From assembly GCA_023101885.1 (NCBI GenBank), contig JALPQD010000053.1, forward strand, positions 4,652,447 through 4,716,446: a stretch of DNA of 64,000 nucleotides. Reading direction: 5' to 3'. The notes under the pieces are model-generated. The model did no database searches, had not been told where the DNA came from, and worked only from the letters and a program-made list of their open reading frames with translations. The first letter of the stretch is position 1, and every line of letters starts with the position of its first letter. The stretch is from Typhlomys cinereus. Taxonomy: Eukaryota; Chordata; Mammalia; Rodentia; Platacanthomyidae. This document shows, in pieces, positions 44,662 to 55,700 of this stretch. Position numbers and translations under genes: made by a program.

Positions 44662-46179
44662 AATCCACAATACAAACAACACCAAATGCTGGAAAGGATG
44701 TGGCGAGAAGGAAACTCTCCTACATTGCTGGTGGAATGCAGGCTTATACAACCACTTTGGCAAGCTGCCTGGCAATTCTTAAAAAAGTTAAAGATTGAAA
44801 TGCCATATGACCCTGCTATTCCACTTTTTTTAAAAAATCTTTCCTGCTATTCCACTTTTGGGAATAATCCCTCACAGCAAAAATTCACCTCAATAGCACA
44901 ACCACAACCATGTTCACAGCAGCACTGTTTACAATAGCAAAGTCATGGAATCAAATGCCCAACAGTTGACGAGTGGATAAGGAAAATGTGGTACATTTAT
45001 ACAATGGAATACTACTCAGCCATCAAAAACGATGAATTAATGAAATTTGCCGAGAAATGGATGGAATTAGAAAAAATTATATTGAGTGAAGTATCCCAGA
45101 CACAAAATTAAGCACTGTATGTACTCCTAATAGATGGATCCTAGTACCAAACCCACTTAGTGATACACTCAAAGATAAATCTCTGTAATACCTAAGGTAA
45201 TTGCAAAGATTATAAAGAGGAGGGAAGGGGAAGGAGGGCCCCACCAGAAACAAGGGATCATGCTATAGCAGAGAAAATAGGCCACCATCAAGTATTGCAA
45301 GTAAGTAATGAGACATCTGGTTAAGCTCACAAACGTTCCTTCCTGGGCACTTGCAACTGATGGGGTTTGATCTCACCAGACAGGGAGGGCATAGAGTCTG
45401 GCAGATAGACGGTAACCACCCTGCAAATGGAGACTGAACCCCCCCCATCACCACTGTCTCCTGCTCTTATTCCATCTACCTTTGAATCTATTCTTATAAT
45501 AAGACTCTATTTTAACAGCCCTTTATCTCTGGCTAGGAGGTGACATCCAATATCCATCAGGATGGAGCCAAGGGCGGTTCAGGAACAGCAAAACTGGAAG
45601 AAAAAAAAACCAATAAACCATAATTTAGAACATCAGAGACTCTACATTAATCACCAGGAACAAGGCCAGCCTAATCTCTCCCCATCCTAAAGGTCAGGGA
45701 AATTTGGGGAAGAAGGGGTGGTAAGATTGTAAGAGCCTAAAGATGGGGAGAAGCAACGATATGCAAGATACTCCACACAAGTTAGGGACGAAGTAATCAT
45801 AATAGGACTTTGCATGACCTGCGCAATGACCAACATATCATTGGCCCCCCAAAGTCTAGCATAGATCACAGGCACTAGGATCCTTAGAGGCAAGGGATTA
45901 ACAGCCACAATATTGTTCCTATACTAAAGGGGAACACAAGAAAGAGCTGTAGGCAAAGCTACTGAGTCCTTACACCTCATCAGAGAGGAGGACCCAGAGG
46001 GAAGTTTGCCATGCATACTAAAGGATGCTCCTGCAATGGGGTGGGGAGCGGGCGCTGGGAGAAAGGGAGGGAGGGGGAAAAGGAAGGGGAAAAGGGGGGA
46101 GAGAGCAAGGGGATCCAGGGAGGGGTGGGGGGAGGGAGGGGAATAGGGTACCTATCAAGTTTGTATGAGTGGAAAAAAA
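44662..46179 (+). pseudogene. L1 ORF2 C-terminus and 3'UTR segment
   Basis: The zinc-knuckle region ('HQMLERMWREG' in an alternative frame) and 'FKKLKIEMPYDPAIP'-like sequence are followed by a small local duplication at 44814-44859 ('tgctattccactttt' twice). The shared ORF2 end and a 3'UTR with a G-rich run (about 46035-46150) come next, then a poly-A. Confidence 0.85.
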
Positions 46180-46196
46180 AAAAACTACGCACTACT
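46180..46196 (+). repeat. Right target-site duplication of the inverted L1
   Basis: 'aaaaactacgcactact' matches 43304-43320 with one difference. Confidence 0.85.
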
Positions 46197-46199
46197 CAT

Positions 46200-47340
46200 T
46201 TCTGGAACTTTCAATTTAAAATTCTTTGGGCCAAGGTGGTTCACAGGCCTTAGGATGGGAGCTGCTGAGGTCCATGAAAGAGCAAAAAAGAACACTGAAG
46301 GCAAGACAGGAATGGAAAACAGAAACACAAGTAACAATTCCTCTGGGTTTGTATTTATACTCTTCCAAATGTGTGTAATGGCCATGTGTTGCTTGTTAAT
46401 AGAAATTGCAATAAATGCTTGCAAAGGAAACTACAGCGTCAATAGATTTGTAACATGGGAGTGGGGTTTGCTATATTCAACCTTTTCAAAGATATGTCAG
46501 AATTCTAAGTCCTTGCTAACATTTGTGGCTACTTTTATCTCCCTGCAACTATAGCAAATATGAAATTTTAATCTAATTAGTCAGAAGCTCAATGTTCCTG
46601 ATGTCTACCTGTGGAGTTATTGTAGATCATAGTGTCTGCCAAAGGTCTCAAACTTAGTCAAAGCATTTCAGGAAGTTACTATGCATGCTATTCCTTTGAA
46701 ATGGCCCAGTAAAGATTTTTTTATTACATTTTAGTCAAGCCAGTCATAATTAGGAAACCCAGCTGTCAATCAAACTGAAACACGTCAAGTCTAAAGGCCA
46801 CAGAGCGTGTTCTCAGATGGTTCTGAGCATGTCTCCATGAAAGCCAGATAATGCCAAGTGAGAGGGAGGTCTATAAATATTGAATTCAGGAACACTCACA
46901 TCGACCTACATTGTTTGACAGAAACATTAAAGCCCGTACGCAGCACTCTGACACATTCATCTGAAATTTCTTTTCCCAAAGGTATCCAGACTTCAGGCTC
47001 TGGAGTGCGCCTGATAATTCTGAAAGGTCTTGTAGCTATTGCTGATTTTTTTTTTTTTTGTCACACAGAAAAGGCCAGATGGCTTTCTCTCCCAGCCTAG
47101 CCAATAAGCTGGTTCTCTAAAACCACAGTCAGATAAACATCTTCTTCCACAAGCTACAGAGATTTCCCTTAGTTCCCTTAGTTAGGTTTCCCTTGAGTTT
47201 CTCTAGAGAAGAGTTAGGAACATTATGCAGCACCACGTGAAGACACAGATTTCACTCACTGCCAGCGAGGAGCTGCCAGAGCTTGAGAATATTAACAGGA
47301 AGGAAGGTTCAGGACAGTTCCATGCCTGCTAAACAATACT
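46200..47340. other. Unassigned, apparently single-copy sequence
   Basis: No coding or repeat feature was recognised, apart from a poly-T run at about 47047-47060. Confidence 0.35.
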
Positions 47341-47348
47341 GTATAGTA

Positions 47349-47363
47349 CCACAAGATGGCGCT
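47349..47363 (+). promoter_or_regulatory. CTCF-like motif
   Basis: 'ccacaagatggcgct' matches the core CTCF consensus CCASYAGRKGGCRSY at 14 of 15 positions; the fifth base is A instead of C/T. It is in otherwise unassigned sequence. Occupancy cannot be judged from sequence. Confidence 0.45.
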
Positions 47364-47579
47364 GCAGCTACAGCAAAGGTGGTTAGATTCCCCCCTGGCC
47401 AGGGAACTTATAATCTTTGGTGAAGACCCTCTTGCCTGGAGCTATTGCTAGCAATGGAGCCCCAGTTTGGTTCCATTCTAGAGAGGGATGTGTGATTTTT
47501 TTTTAAAAAGGCTCTTAATTTGTTACTAGGTAACTTTAATGTGTTAACAAACAATAACACCAAATAAAGTACATCTGTC

Positions 47580-47645
47580 AACACACATACACACACACAC
47601 GCACATGCACACGCACACGCACACACACACGCACATGCGCACGTG
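47580..47645 (+). repeat. CA/CG-rich dinucleotide repeat
   Basis: An interrupted (CA)n with CG steps ('acgcacacgcacacacac'). Confidence 0.85.
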
Positions 47646-47888
47646 CCTGCTACCCAATTGCTCTGGGCATTATCATTTTTGTCTTTATAAACATCATCTA
47701 AATGGGTAAAAAAATAAGCTGCACTGAAAGTCACTTAACAAATTTGCTCCATAAATCCCCAAGAAGACATTTCTCACTCTAATTTTCAAAATAAGATTTT
47801 TAAAATTTAGCTGTTAACTGTCCGTGGTCCCTTATAACTCGATTCAATCAGAAAATACTCAATTCATGGCCCAAGGACAGAGGTAATT

Positions 47889-48443
47889 TTGAGGGGCTCA
47901 GCTAGTACTTTGTGTTTACTCATGGAGCGCGACCACTTTCTGGACAAACTTACCATAGAGTTGGGGTCACATAAACAGAAATATTTGAAGCACTTGCAGG
48001 GTTGCTTTTGGTGGGTACTTTTTGCCCCTAGCAGATTGCAAGGCTTATCTCTGGGGGGCCCAAAGAGAATAAGGGGAGCATGGATCTGGAAGCTTCTAGG
48101 AGCTTCCAGATGGGTAGAACAGGTGCTCACTTTCCAAGGTGGTGTGGCAGCAGAAGTTCTGCTAGACCTAGATTTACCTTCTTTACCACCTGCCCTGGCA
48201 CCCATTCTGGGAGGGCAGGACCACTGCTTCATGGATTTGTGGCCAGAGTTGGAAAGAGACAGCGCTATGCACGAGAACCTCCCCAGGACAGCCCAGAGAG
48301 AAGCAGTCTCGATCTGTCACCCCTCTCCACTTAGACAAACTGACCCATGGCAACATACATTTGAGTGTCCCGTGTCAACGTATGCCCCCTGTTGCAGTTT
48401 CTCTTACGTTGTAATGAAAAACACTCTGACTCAAGCAACTTAA
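47889..48443 (+). other. Unrecognised 184-codon open frame
   Basis: This is the longest non-repeat frame in this part of the window, starting with an ATG. Its last part runs into a URR1-like repeat (from about 48400), which argues against a real gene end. A 122-codon frame lies opposite on the minus strand. No signal peptide, domain or family motif was recognised. The sequence is moderately GC-rich, so chance openness is plausible. Confidence 0.12.
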
Positions 48444-48664
48444 GGGAGAAAGGGCTTATTATTTGATCTACAGTTCCAGAGGAGATACAGCCCCTTAGGA
48501 TAGGGAGGGCATGACAGAAAGCACGGCGACAGAAGCTGGTATGTTAACAGCAGCCATCAGGAGGAAGAGAGGACTAAGGAGACGTGAAGGTCCCCTTCAG
48601 TGACGGTGCCTCCTCCAGCAGAGCTCTGCCTCCTAAAGATTCCCCAGCTTCCCAAAGAGCCCCT
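48400..48664 (-). mobile_element. URR1-like hAT element, reversed, running into a minisatellite
   Basis: The plus strand reads 'gttgtaatgaaaaacactct', 'agcaacttaagggagaaagg', 'cctccagcagagctctgcct' and 'ttcccaaagagcccctgcgt'. This is the reversed URR1 layout up to the point where the 31-bp repeats begin. Confidence 0.65.
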
Positions 48665-48881
48665 GCGTCCACAGTGGGGCTCGGCCGCGTGCCCTGCGTC
48701 CACAGTGGGGTTCAGCCGAGTGCACTATGTCTACAGTGGGGCTCGGCCGCGTGCCCTGCGTCCACAGTGGGGTTCAGCCGAGTGCACTATGTCTACAGTG
48801 GGGCTCGGCCGCGTGCCCTGCGTCCACAGTGGGGTTCAGCCGCGTGCCCTGCGTCCACAGTGGGGCTCGGCCGCGTGCCGG
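48665..48881 (+). repeat. 31-bp minisatellite, seven units
   Basis: Seven units start at 48665, 48696, 48727, 48758, 48789, 48820 and 48851, each exactly 31 bp. Two variants alternate: one with 'ggggctcggccgcgtgccc' and one with 'ggggttcagccgagtgcac'. This gives a 62-bp higher-order unit repeated twice, followed by one hybrid unit. The unit length is not a multiple of 3, so all frames stay open through it; the encoded peptides are artefacts. Confidence 0.95.
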
Positions 48882-50236
48882 GCATCTGGCTGTGCTACTT
48901 CATTCATTCTCACTGCCACCCTGCCTGACATCACTGTTCATTACTGAACAGAGAGCCCCTACTTTGCCTGGCACCACACAGGACCTAGACAGCAACCTGG
49001 GGTGAAGGGAGAGAGGCCTGGAATCACAGTGGCCAGCAACGGTAGTGGGTGATGGCCACAAGCTCCAGGCTCCAGCGCCCTAGTCTCCAGCTGCACTGCC
49101 ACAGCGGCAAAGCCAGCCTGGAGCCCAGGAGATCGGCCGTGCCTCGTCTCTCAGGGAGGTCCTGGCGGCAGCATCCATTGTCCAGGGAGGGAACCGGACG
49201 CAATGTGGCGCGCAGTACAGGATCGTGGGAGAGACTTAGCATGGGCACAGCCACGCTGGAGAACTGACATGAGAACGGCCATGTCGGGAGATTCTGGACT
49301 GGCGAGGCTGGAGCCAGGCCGTGTGGCTTAGGACACGGTGTGCCTGCCCCATTCCTCCAATAAGAGTTGTTTACACTTAGTTGACCTCCTTCTAGTTAGC
49401 ACTGCATACTACAAGAACTTCACAGCTCCTGGTTGCCCCGCTGCTCAGGAGCTGGGCTGTGACCCCCTCTCCAGCTGCACTCTGCCCCTCTCCACTCTGA
49501 GGTGGAGAGGTGAAGCCCTGGATCTTTTGCTTTGTAACAAATTCTTAGTGCTCTCCTCTCCTCTCAGTCCTCCTTCTCCTCCTCTCCTCCCTGCTAGATT
49601 CTATTGCGATGGCTGATACTGATCATCCACGTGACAGGATCTACAGCCCCTGAAGAGACAAGCTTCTGTCATGTCTGTATAGGAGTTTCTGGACTGGGTT
49701 AACCGAAATGGAAAGACCCGCCTTAAATGCAGATGGCAACATGCCATGGGCTGAGGTCTTGGACTGCATAATAAGGAGAAAGAAAGCTGCAGGTGCACCA
49801 GCATCTGCTTCCTGACTGTAGAGACAGTACGACCTCAGAGAAACGTCCTTCTAGTTGCTTCTGTCAGGTAGTTTACTGGGGCTAAAGGAAATGGCCCTGC
49901 AACACCATGAGACGCTTCAGTGAGCATCTTGCTTCCTCTGTAAGTTCCTATGGGAGGCATCCCAGGACCATTGGGCTCAGCCTGTTTGAGGACACCCCTT
50001 CCTCAAGTCCTGTACCGCGGGCACCCTCCTCCCGTGCATGTCCTGAATGCGTTGTACCCCAGGCCCGCCCGCTCTGCCTAATCCCTCACCACCTGAGTCA
50101 GTGTCTACACCGCTGTCAAGGATAACCCACTTCTGCAGCTGCATGGTAACCGGATGCCTGTCAGTTGCCCACGCAGCATCCTGCTCCCTTCTAGCTCCCC
50201 CCCACTTCAGTTCTGAGCACCTCACGCTCCCCATTC
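48882..50236. other. Unassigned, fairly GC-rich sequence
   Basis: No family was recognised for any of the overlapping open frames between 49.0 and 50.2 kb. A CT-rich run lies at 49.55-49.60 kb. Confidence 0.3.
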
Positions 50237-50237
50237 C

Positions 50238-50395
50238 TTTAAGTCAGTGTCTCTCAATGCTTGAGGCCACTGGCAGCTCCCTGAGGGCCCATGTAGATGT
50301 CAGTGCTCTGATTCAGCTATCTGGGGTGCGTCGGGAAAGCACATTTCTAAGAAATACCCAGGGATACTGCTGCGAGGGCCACACTTGACAAGCGA
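50238..50395 (+). mobile_element. MER5A-like hAT element
   Basis: 'agtgtctctcaatgcttgag', 'tctgattcagctatctgggg', 'agcacatttctaagaaatac' and 'gcgagggccacacttgacaa' follow the MER5A consensus in order. It is old and diverged. Confidence 0.6.
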
Positions 50396-50399
50396 CGCT

Positions 50400-50550
50400 T
50401 TAGGCTGTGTTCAGCCCTGACTGCTTATTCCAGTCACCTGGGGAGCCTTAGAAGTCGGTCGGAGCCAGCTCCACCTTAGCCTAATTAAGTCAGATGTTCC
50501 AGAGCTAGGCACTGGCAGGCCTGAAGAGTTCCCCAGGGATTCTGACATGC
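50400..50550 (+). mobile_element. MER5/MER20-like fragment
   Basis: 'ttccagtcacctggggagcc', 'cctaattaagtcagatgttc' and 'agttccccagggattctgac' have the character of a second MER-type hAT fragment directly following the first. Confidence 0.45.
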
Positions 50551-50915
50551 AAGGATGGACCACTGCCCGAGAATCTGGACCCCCTCCTCTCTTCCCTGGG
50601 CTTCTCTCTGTGCAAGACCCTTCGGTGCTCTTGCTTTGCTTAGCAGCAGCACAGACTTTCATTAATCCAACTTTCCGCTGCTTCCGCTGCGGAACCCGAG
50701 CTGCTGAGCACGCAGGATTGTGTGACTTTGGACCATTGAGAGAACACAGCGTCTCCAGCCTCTGCTCGGTGGTCCAGTGAGTGCACCCCAAAGCCCTTGT
50801 GCTCTTCCCGGTCAGCTCCTTCAAGGATCCTGGATCTCAGGGCTAGTGGAAAACACTCAGAACCATGGCTCGCCCTGCCAGTAACAGAGCCACTGATGGC
50901 TAAATAAAGCCACTT

Positions 50916-51170
50916 CACACACACACACACACACACACGTTCATCTGACCCCACACATTTACTATGTGTCCCAAGGGTGACATCAGGAATTGTCCTGGAT
51001 TGCTCTTCCTCTTTATTGCTTTGCTCTGGGGTTTCCCAGGCTCCATATTCCAGGGCTGGAATTATAGGTTGCCATCATATCTGCCAGGCAGATATGTAAG
51101 ATCTGGGGATTTGAACTCAAGTCCTTTTCTTGTGAGGAAAGGCTTTAACCCCTGAGCCATCTCCTTAGCC
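50916..51170 (-). mobile_element. Dip/B2-superfamily-like SINE, reversed
   Basis: 'aagggtgacatcaggaattg', 'ggggtttcccaggctccata', 'ggggatttgaactcaagtcc' (box B complement) and 'aacccctgagccatctcctt' (box A complement) are all present. A CA run lies on its 3' side, on the strand opposite to that expected. Confidence 0.8.
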
Positions 51171-51214
51171 ATAGTTTAACATTTTTTCCAGCATAAGTTA
51201 TCTAAGCCAGCCTG

Positions 51215-52090
51215 CCCTTACCTGAGGATTTGCTGTCCGCAGTTTCAGTTACTGGTGGGCATTCAGTCTGCATACGTTAAGTGGAAATTTCAGAAGTAAA
51301 CAATTCACAAGTTTCAAATTTTCACACCTTTATGTGTAACATGATGAAATCTCTTGGTGTCCTGTGGGCAGGCGAGCACATTTGAACTGTAGATGCCACT
51401 CAACGGTCACTTAGAGTCATCGTCATCTCTCTACCAAACCAAACAGTCAAGTGATCATGTTCATATAACTCCCATCTCACTTAATAATAAACTGGAAGCA
51501 CGAGAATTGTGATGGTGGCAATTTTACTACAGTGTATTGTCTTAATTCTATTTTATTAGTTATTATTAATCACATAGTATTTGTGCTAGTTGGTTACAGG
51601 TGTCAACTTGACAATCAAAGTCTTATCTCTGGGCACATCATGACGAATGAGTAGTTAAGACAGACCCTAAATAAGCCTGTGAGAGATTATCTAATTGGTG
51701 AGGGCAGACCCAGTCCATAGGACTATTCCCTAGGCGGGTGGATAAGATGGAAGGAGCTGGTTTAGGACTTTGGTGTACTTCAGCTGACTCACAGTCTAGC
51801 GACAAGGTTTGTCTTTCAGCATTTTCTGAAGATATGTTGTGTCCAGTTCCATTGGCTCCTGATAGTATGAACTCTTCTGCTAAGCTAGACTATTAATTAA
51901 TAAAATTATTAAATTACTTTGTGGTAACACTGCAGAGAAAATTGCAACAGTGTTTAATTTATAAGCTAAACTTTAGCATAGGTACATATGCAGTGTCAAG
52001 AGAGTTCAGTACTATCTGCAGTTTGAGGAATCCATGAGGCATCTTGAAACATCTAGAATTCTGAAGATAAAGGGGCCTGCAATATAGTCA
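51215..52090 (+). mobile_element. Tigger/MER2-like Tc1-mariner element, split
   Basis: Two collinear parts are seen. The first (51215-51584) has 'ccgcagtttcagttactggt', 'agaagtaaacaattcacaag', 'gtaacatgatgaaatctctt' and 'gtattgtcttaattctattt'. The second (51946-52090) has 'aatttataagctaaacttta', 'taggtacatatgcagtgtca' and 'agtactatctgcagtttgag'. Together they match an internally deleted Tigger-type DNA transposon. No transposase remains. Confidence 0.75.
51585..51945 (+). mobile_element. hAT-like element nested in the Tigger
   Basis: 'ggttacaggtgtcaacttga', 'gggcacatcatgacgaatga', 'ggcgggtggataagatggaa' and 'gctaagctagactattaatt' follow the 'gtcaacttg' subfamily. Tigger sequence resumes after it. 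Confidence 0.7.
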
Positions 52091-53615
52091 CTATATCATA
52101 CAATAGCTCTCTTAGGTTTATTCTTTTTCTAACTGAGCCTTTGTGCTTAGACAATCTCGTTACAGTATTTGCTGCTTATGAAGAGGTTCCTACTCCCAAC
52201 TATACCAGCAACCTTTCGATTTCCTATTTGCTTATTGCCAAGCTTTTATAAATGTGACTGGGGGAATTTTATCTCTTCTCCTCATTCCTGCCTAAATTCA
52301 TGAAATGTTAAGTCTGAGCTTTCTGGAAAAATCCAGACAGTGGGAGGAGACTTTCTGTCCTCTGGGTGTCCTCCCTGGCGTCCTCAGAGTTGAGGCAGCA
52401 CGGAGGCAGGAAGCCAGGGCTCAGCATTTCTGTCTCCTTGGAGGGGCGGTGCCTGGGAAGCCCAATGCACTCCCATGGTGCACTGGGAAGTGCTTCTTGG
52501 ATGCTGTGACCTACTGCTTGTCTCTGTCCTGATCGAGGATTCAATGCTGGAGTCAGGTCGGGTAAGGTGGGTGGCGAGGAAAGCTAGAGGAAATGAATCA
52601 CTCCAGAGACAGATACGCCCGGATTCTCAGCTCTCAGCCTTAGCTACATTGCCCCAAAGCTGGGTCCTATTTCTCTTGGCTCTGAAGATGGTGCGAAAGA
52701 GACCAGTGTGTGACTGTCTTCCCCAAACTCCACCACATCAATTACATAATCTCCCACAGATTGCTCAGCACTCGTTTGAACTAAACAACTCTTCACAGAT
52801 GTGTCTGTAGTCTCAGCCTTTTATTGTCAAGTGGGCATTTTCAATTAACTGTCACAACAGTGCACTCAATTTATCTTGCTTCTGATGTCCTTCTTAGACC
52901 TCTTATTCTTGCTGCTCCTTAACTGCAGAGGTTCCTCTGGCTGCAGCCTCTTCCTTGGCTTGATTCCTTAGGGACTCATCTACTGTCAGAAATCTTTTCT
53001 GAACTCCAGGACCCCCCAGCTAGCTGCCGGTGTTCACTCTGCCTGGACGTCCCAGAAGCCCCCAAGCAGCCCCCGTAACTGGCCTTGCTGTCTCCGGTTT
53101 TACCTCAGTCCAGACCTATAAACCACAACAAGAAGCCAAACACTTCAGAGGTGTCCCCTCACCTGAGCACTGCAGGATGGGATGTGGGGTTCCTCACAAT
53201 CTGCCATCTGGCCACCCCAGCCATGTGGCCTCTGCCCAGCAGCCTTGTTCATCACTGGGTCCGATAAGAAGAGCTCTTTCAGCCTTCAAGCTGTGCTCAT
53301 GCACCGTGCTCTTCCCAGACTGCCTTGCTTCTTTCCACAACATCCAGGGACCTCTTCCTGGCTGGCTGGCACCTTGGACATCCTGATCTCACCCAGGGCC
53401 ATGGACCTGATCCAGCTCCTACAGCACCGAATCGTGACTGGTTGTTTGTGTTGTACTTGGACTTCCCTTTCTCCCTTACTAGTTGAGAGTTTCTTGCTGT
53501 CCCTGTAAATTCTGTGTCCCATGTGCCCAGCACGGAACTTAGTGCCAGAGAGAACCAGTTTCATAGACGTTTGCCACATTCAAGGGTTGGAAGTCTATTT
53601 TTTCATTTTATTTAT
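52091..53615. other. Unassigned sequence, moderately GC-rich in parts
   Basis: Frames of 60-118 codons at 52.3-52.8 kb and 53.0-53.6 kb show no recognisable domain. No splice-linked exon set is apparent. Confidence 0.3.
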
Positions 53616-53895
53616 TTTTTTGCATGAGTGCGTATGTGCATGTGTGTGTTTGTGCCTGTGTGCATCAGAGGGTACTATGTGTGCCTATGGAGGCCCAAAG
53701 GTGACTTTGGGAATTGTTCTGGGTTACTCTACCTCCTTTTTGCATTGCTCTGGGATTCCAAGGCTCTGCCTTCCAAGGTTGGAAGTGCAGGCTGCTGCTA
53801 TTTCTACCTGGTGTTTTTACATGGGATCTGGGTGGGACTCAGCTCCTTTCTGCTTGCAAGGCAAAGGCTAAACCCCCGAGTATCTCTCTAGCCCA
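53616..53895 (-). mobile_element. Dip/B2-superfamily-like SINE, reversed
   Basis: A GT-rich 3' part is followed by 'aaaggtgactttgggaattg', 'gctctgggattccaaggctc', 'gatctgggtgggactcagct' and 'ccgagtatctctctagccc'. Imperfect flanking repeats are 'gggttggaagtcta' (from 53584) and 'gggtctgaagtcta' (from 53897), a likely decayed target duplication. Confidence 0.8.
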
Positions 53896-53909
53896 AGGGT
53901 CTGAAGTCT

Positions 53910-54010
53910 AGATTCAAGTCATATTCAGTCTTGGCTCTACAACCTATTGGCTGAAGGCCTGATTTTAAATCAATTACCCTTTGTAAAGTGATCAGCTAGT
54001 GGCTGGTAAC
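53910..54010 (+). mobile_element. MIR-like ancient SINE
   Basis: 'agtcttggctctacaaccta' followed by a decayed core resembles MIR. The match is weak. Confidence 0.35.
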
Positions 54011-54149
54011 TCAGTAAGCTTATCACTGCCAAGGTGTTCTCTATTTCTTGTGAACAAAGATCTGTTTATGAAACCATAAAGAGAAGGTGGGGGCAATGGC
54101 TTGGCTCCCTGGATTGCTTAGGAGGAAGGGGGGAGAGGACAGCAAAGGA

Positions 54150-54520
54150 GAAATGAAGTATTTGAATCTTGAATGACTCCCAAAGGTTCATATATGGAAG
54201 GCTGACTTTCCAGCTCATAGTCTTATAGGAAGGGGTGGAACCTAGGAAATGGAAGTCTAGCCTAGTAAATGGAAGTCTAGCAGGATGCTGAAGATGGTGC
54301 AGGAAGGGAATGCTATAATTCCTGTCTCTCTATTTCCACTTCCTCCTGTCACGGAGCAGTTTACTTGGTCACATGATACTATACTGTCATTGGCTACCTC
54401 AGAGTCAATCAACCACACATAAACCTTCAAAGTCAGGAGCCCAAGCAAATCCTCTTCCCTTTCAGCCATGATCTAGGGGTTTGTCAGAGTGATGGCGGCT
54501 GCCTAATATGAGGGAAGAGG
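54150..54520 (+). mobile_element. hAT-like interspersed repeat
   Basis: 'cttgaatgactcccaaaggt' forms a MER1-type head. 'tcagccatgatctaggggtt' followed by 'tcagagtgatggcggctgcc' forms the end. Confidence 0.5.
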
Positions 54521-54611
54521 TGAACTTTGGGAGCACAGCTAAGGCAGTTAGCAGTTAGCTTTGTGTAGTCAAGAAAAGAAACTTTTATTTTTTTTCCCCT
54601 AGTGCCATATC

Positions 54612-54656
<45 letters not shown>
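54612..54656 (+). repeat. (GT)n microsatellite
   Basis: An uninterrupted GT run with no recognisable SINE attached. Confidence 0.95.
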
Positions 54657-54658
<2 letters not shown>

Positions 54659-55164
54659 ACACTGCATGCTTTTGGGTATCAGACACTTGAGCATAATTCT
54701 GTTAAAAGATAAGTTGCTGCTTATCACCTTTATAGCTAGATTCTGCATCTATAAATCAGAGATTATAATGTCACAGTTGTAAAAATTCATTTAATTTCAT
54801 TTCATTAATGAGAATTAAATTATGGTCCTAAAGATTTTGTTCAATATCCACAGGAAGGTATTAAAGCAAAGACAAAGCCTTATGGTGATATCATCATGAG
54901 TTAGCTCTGTAAGCCTTAACCTACACATCTTCCTGAATTTGTATTTTGAATTTTTTTCTCCACTGGCTCTCCAATATGCTAGAATAACTCTAAAATATAA
55001 AGAAACTGATAAAAATGGAAACCAAGTCAAATTTTAGAACAAAAGAAGTCATTGCATACAGATCTATAAAATAGGTCAGAAGTAAAATTAAGTGGAAGTT
55101 GTCTTATTCCACATAATGATTGCTTGGGGAATGATTTTTGCTGACTACAAACATCCCAATCCAA

Positions 55165-55700
55165 TCATAACAAAAAGTACAGTCTTTTCCTTGTAGATTT
55201 TCCAGAAAGACAAGTGACTTATAAATGCAAGCCTATCAAAATAACAGAAGACTTTTCAATGCAAGCTATAAAAACCAGAAGGGCTCGGAGAGACATAGTA
55301 CAAGTTATGAACAGATACAAATGTCAACCCAGGTTATTATATCCAACAAAATTATCAGTCATAATAGAAGGTGAAAGAAAAATATTCCATGACAAAAATC
55401 AGGCTGAAGGACTATATGACTACCCAACCAGGTCTACGGAAAATACTGTAAGACACATTTAGGACTGAAAAGAAGGATAAATACCCTCAAGAGACCATAG
55501 GGAACAAATAAGACCAAAACAGTGGCTCCAAAAATTCTATAAATGCAAATACCAAAACAATCCAAAAAAATTGGCAGGAATAAATAAACAGTTTTCAATA
55601 ATAACCTTAAATATCAATGAGTTCAGTTCTTCTAACAAGAAAGACTTATAGCTTGAATTGAAAATAATGATCCATCGATTCTCTATCTCTAGATTATCTT
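55165..55700 (+). mobile_element. Old L1 fragment spanning the ORF1 end and ORF2 start
   Basis: A frame at 55214-55462 encodes 'KCQPRLLYPTKLSVIIEGE', the ORF1 C-terminal signature also seen in the full-length L1. It is followed by a spacer and 'IITLNINEFSSSN', the beginning of ORF2. It is more diverged from the full-length copy than the inverted L1 is, so it is probably an older subfamily. Confidence 0.8.

Larger units (their letters stand above)
43321..46179. mobile_element. 5'-truncated L1 with 5' inversion (twin priming)
   Basis: The left part (43321-44657) is L1 ORF2 sequence on the minus strand. Its reverse complement matches the full-length L1 from about 14580 to 15951, including RT C-terminal blocks such as '[19 protein letters not shown]'. 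The right part (44662-46179) is on the plus strand and matches about 16079 to the 3' end. A ~125-bp stretch between the two is missing. A 17-bp target duplication with one mismatch brackets the whole. The geometry is diagnostic of twin priming. Reading frames are broken (several stops), and the 5' half of the element is absent. Confidence 0.93.

Noticed and set aside
48665..48881. CRISPR-like regular repeats
   Set aside because: The units are tandem with no spacers, and the sequence is clearly mammalian.
48584..49005. Three parallel frames with a repeating 'VHSG.RPRALRPQWGSA' peptide
   Set aside because: The 31-bp unit is not a multiple of three, so every frame stays open and cycles through the same peptides. 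This is a minisatellite, not a protein repeat.
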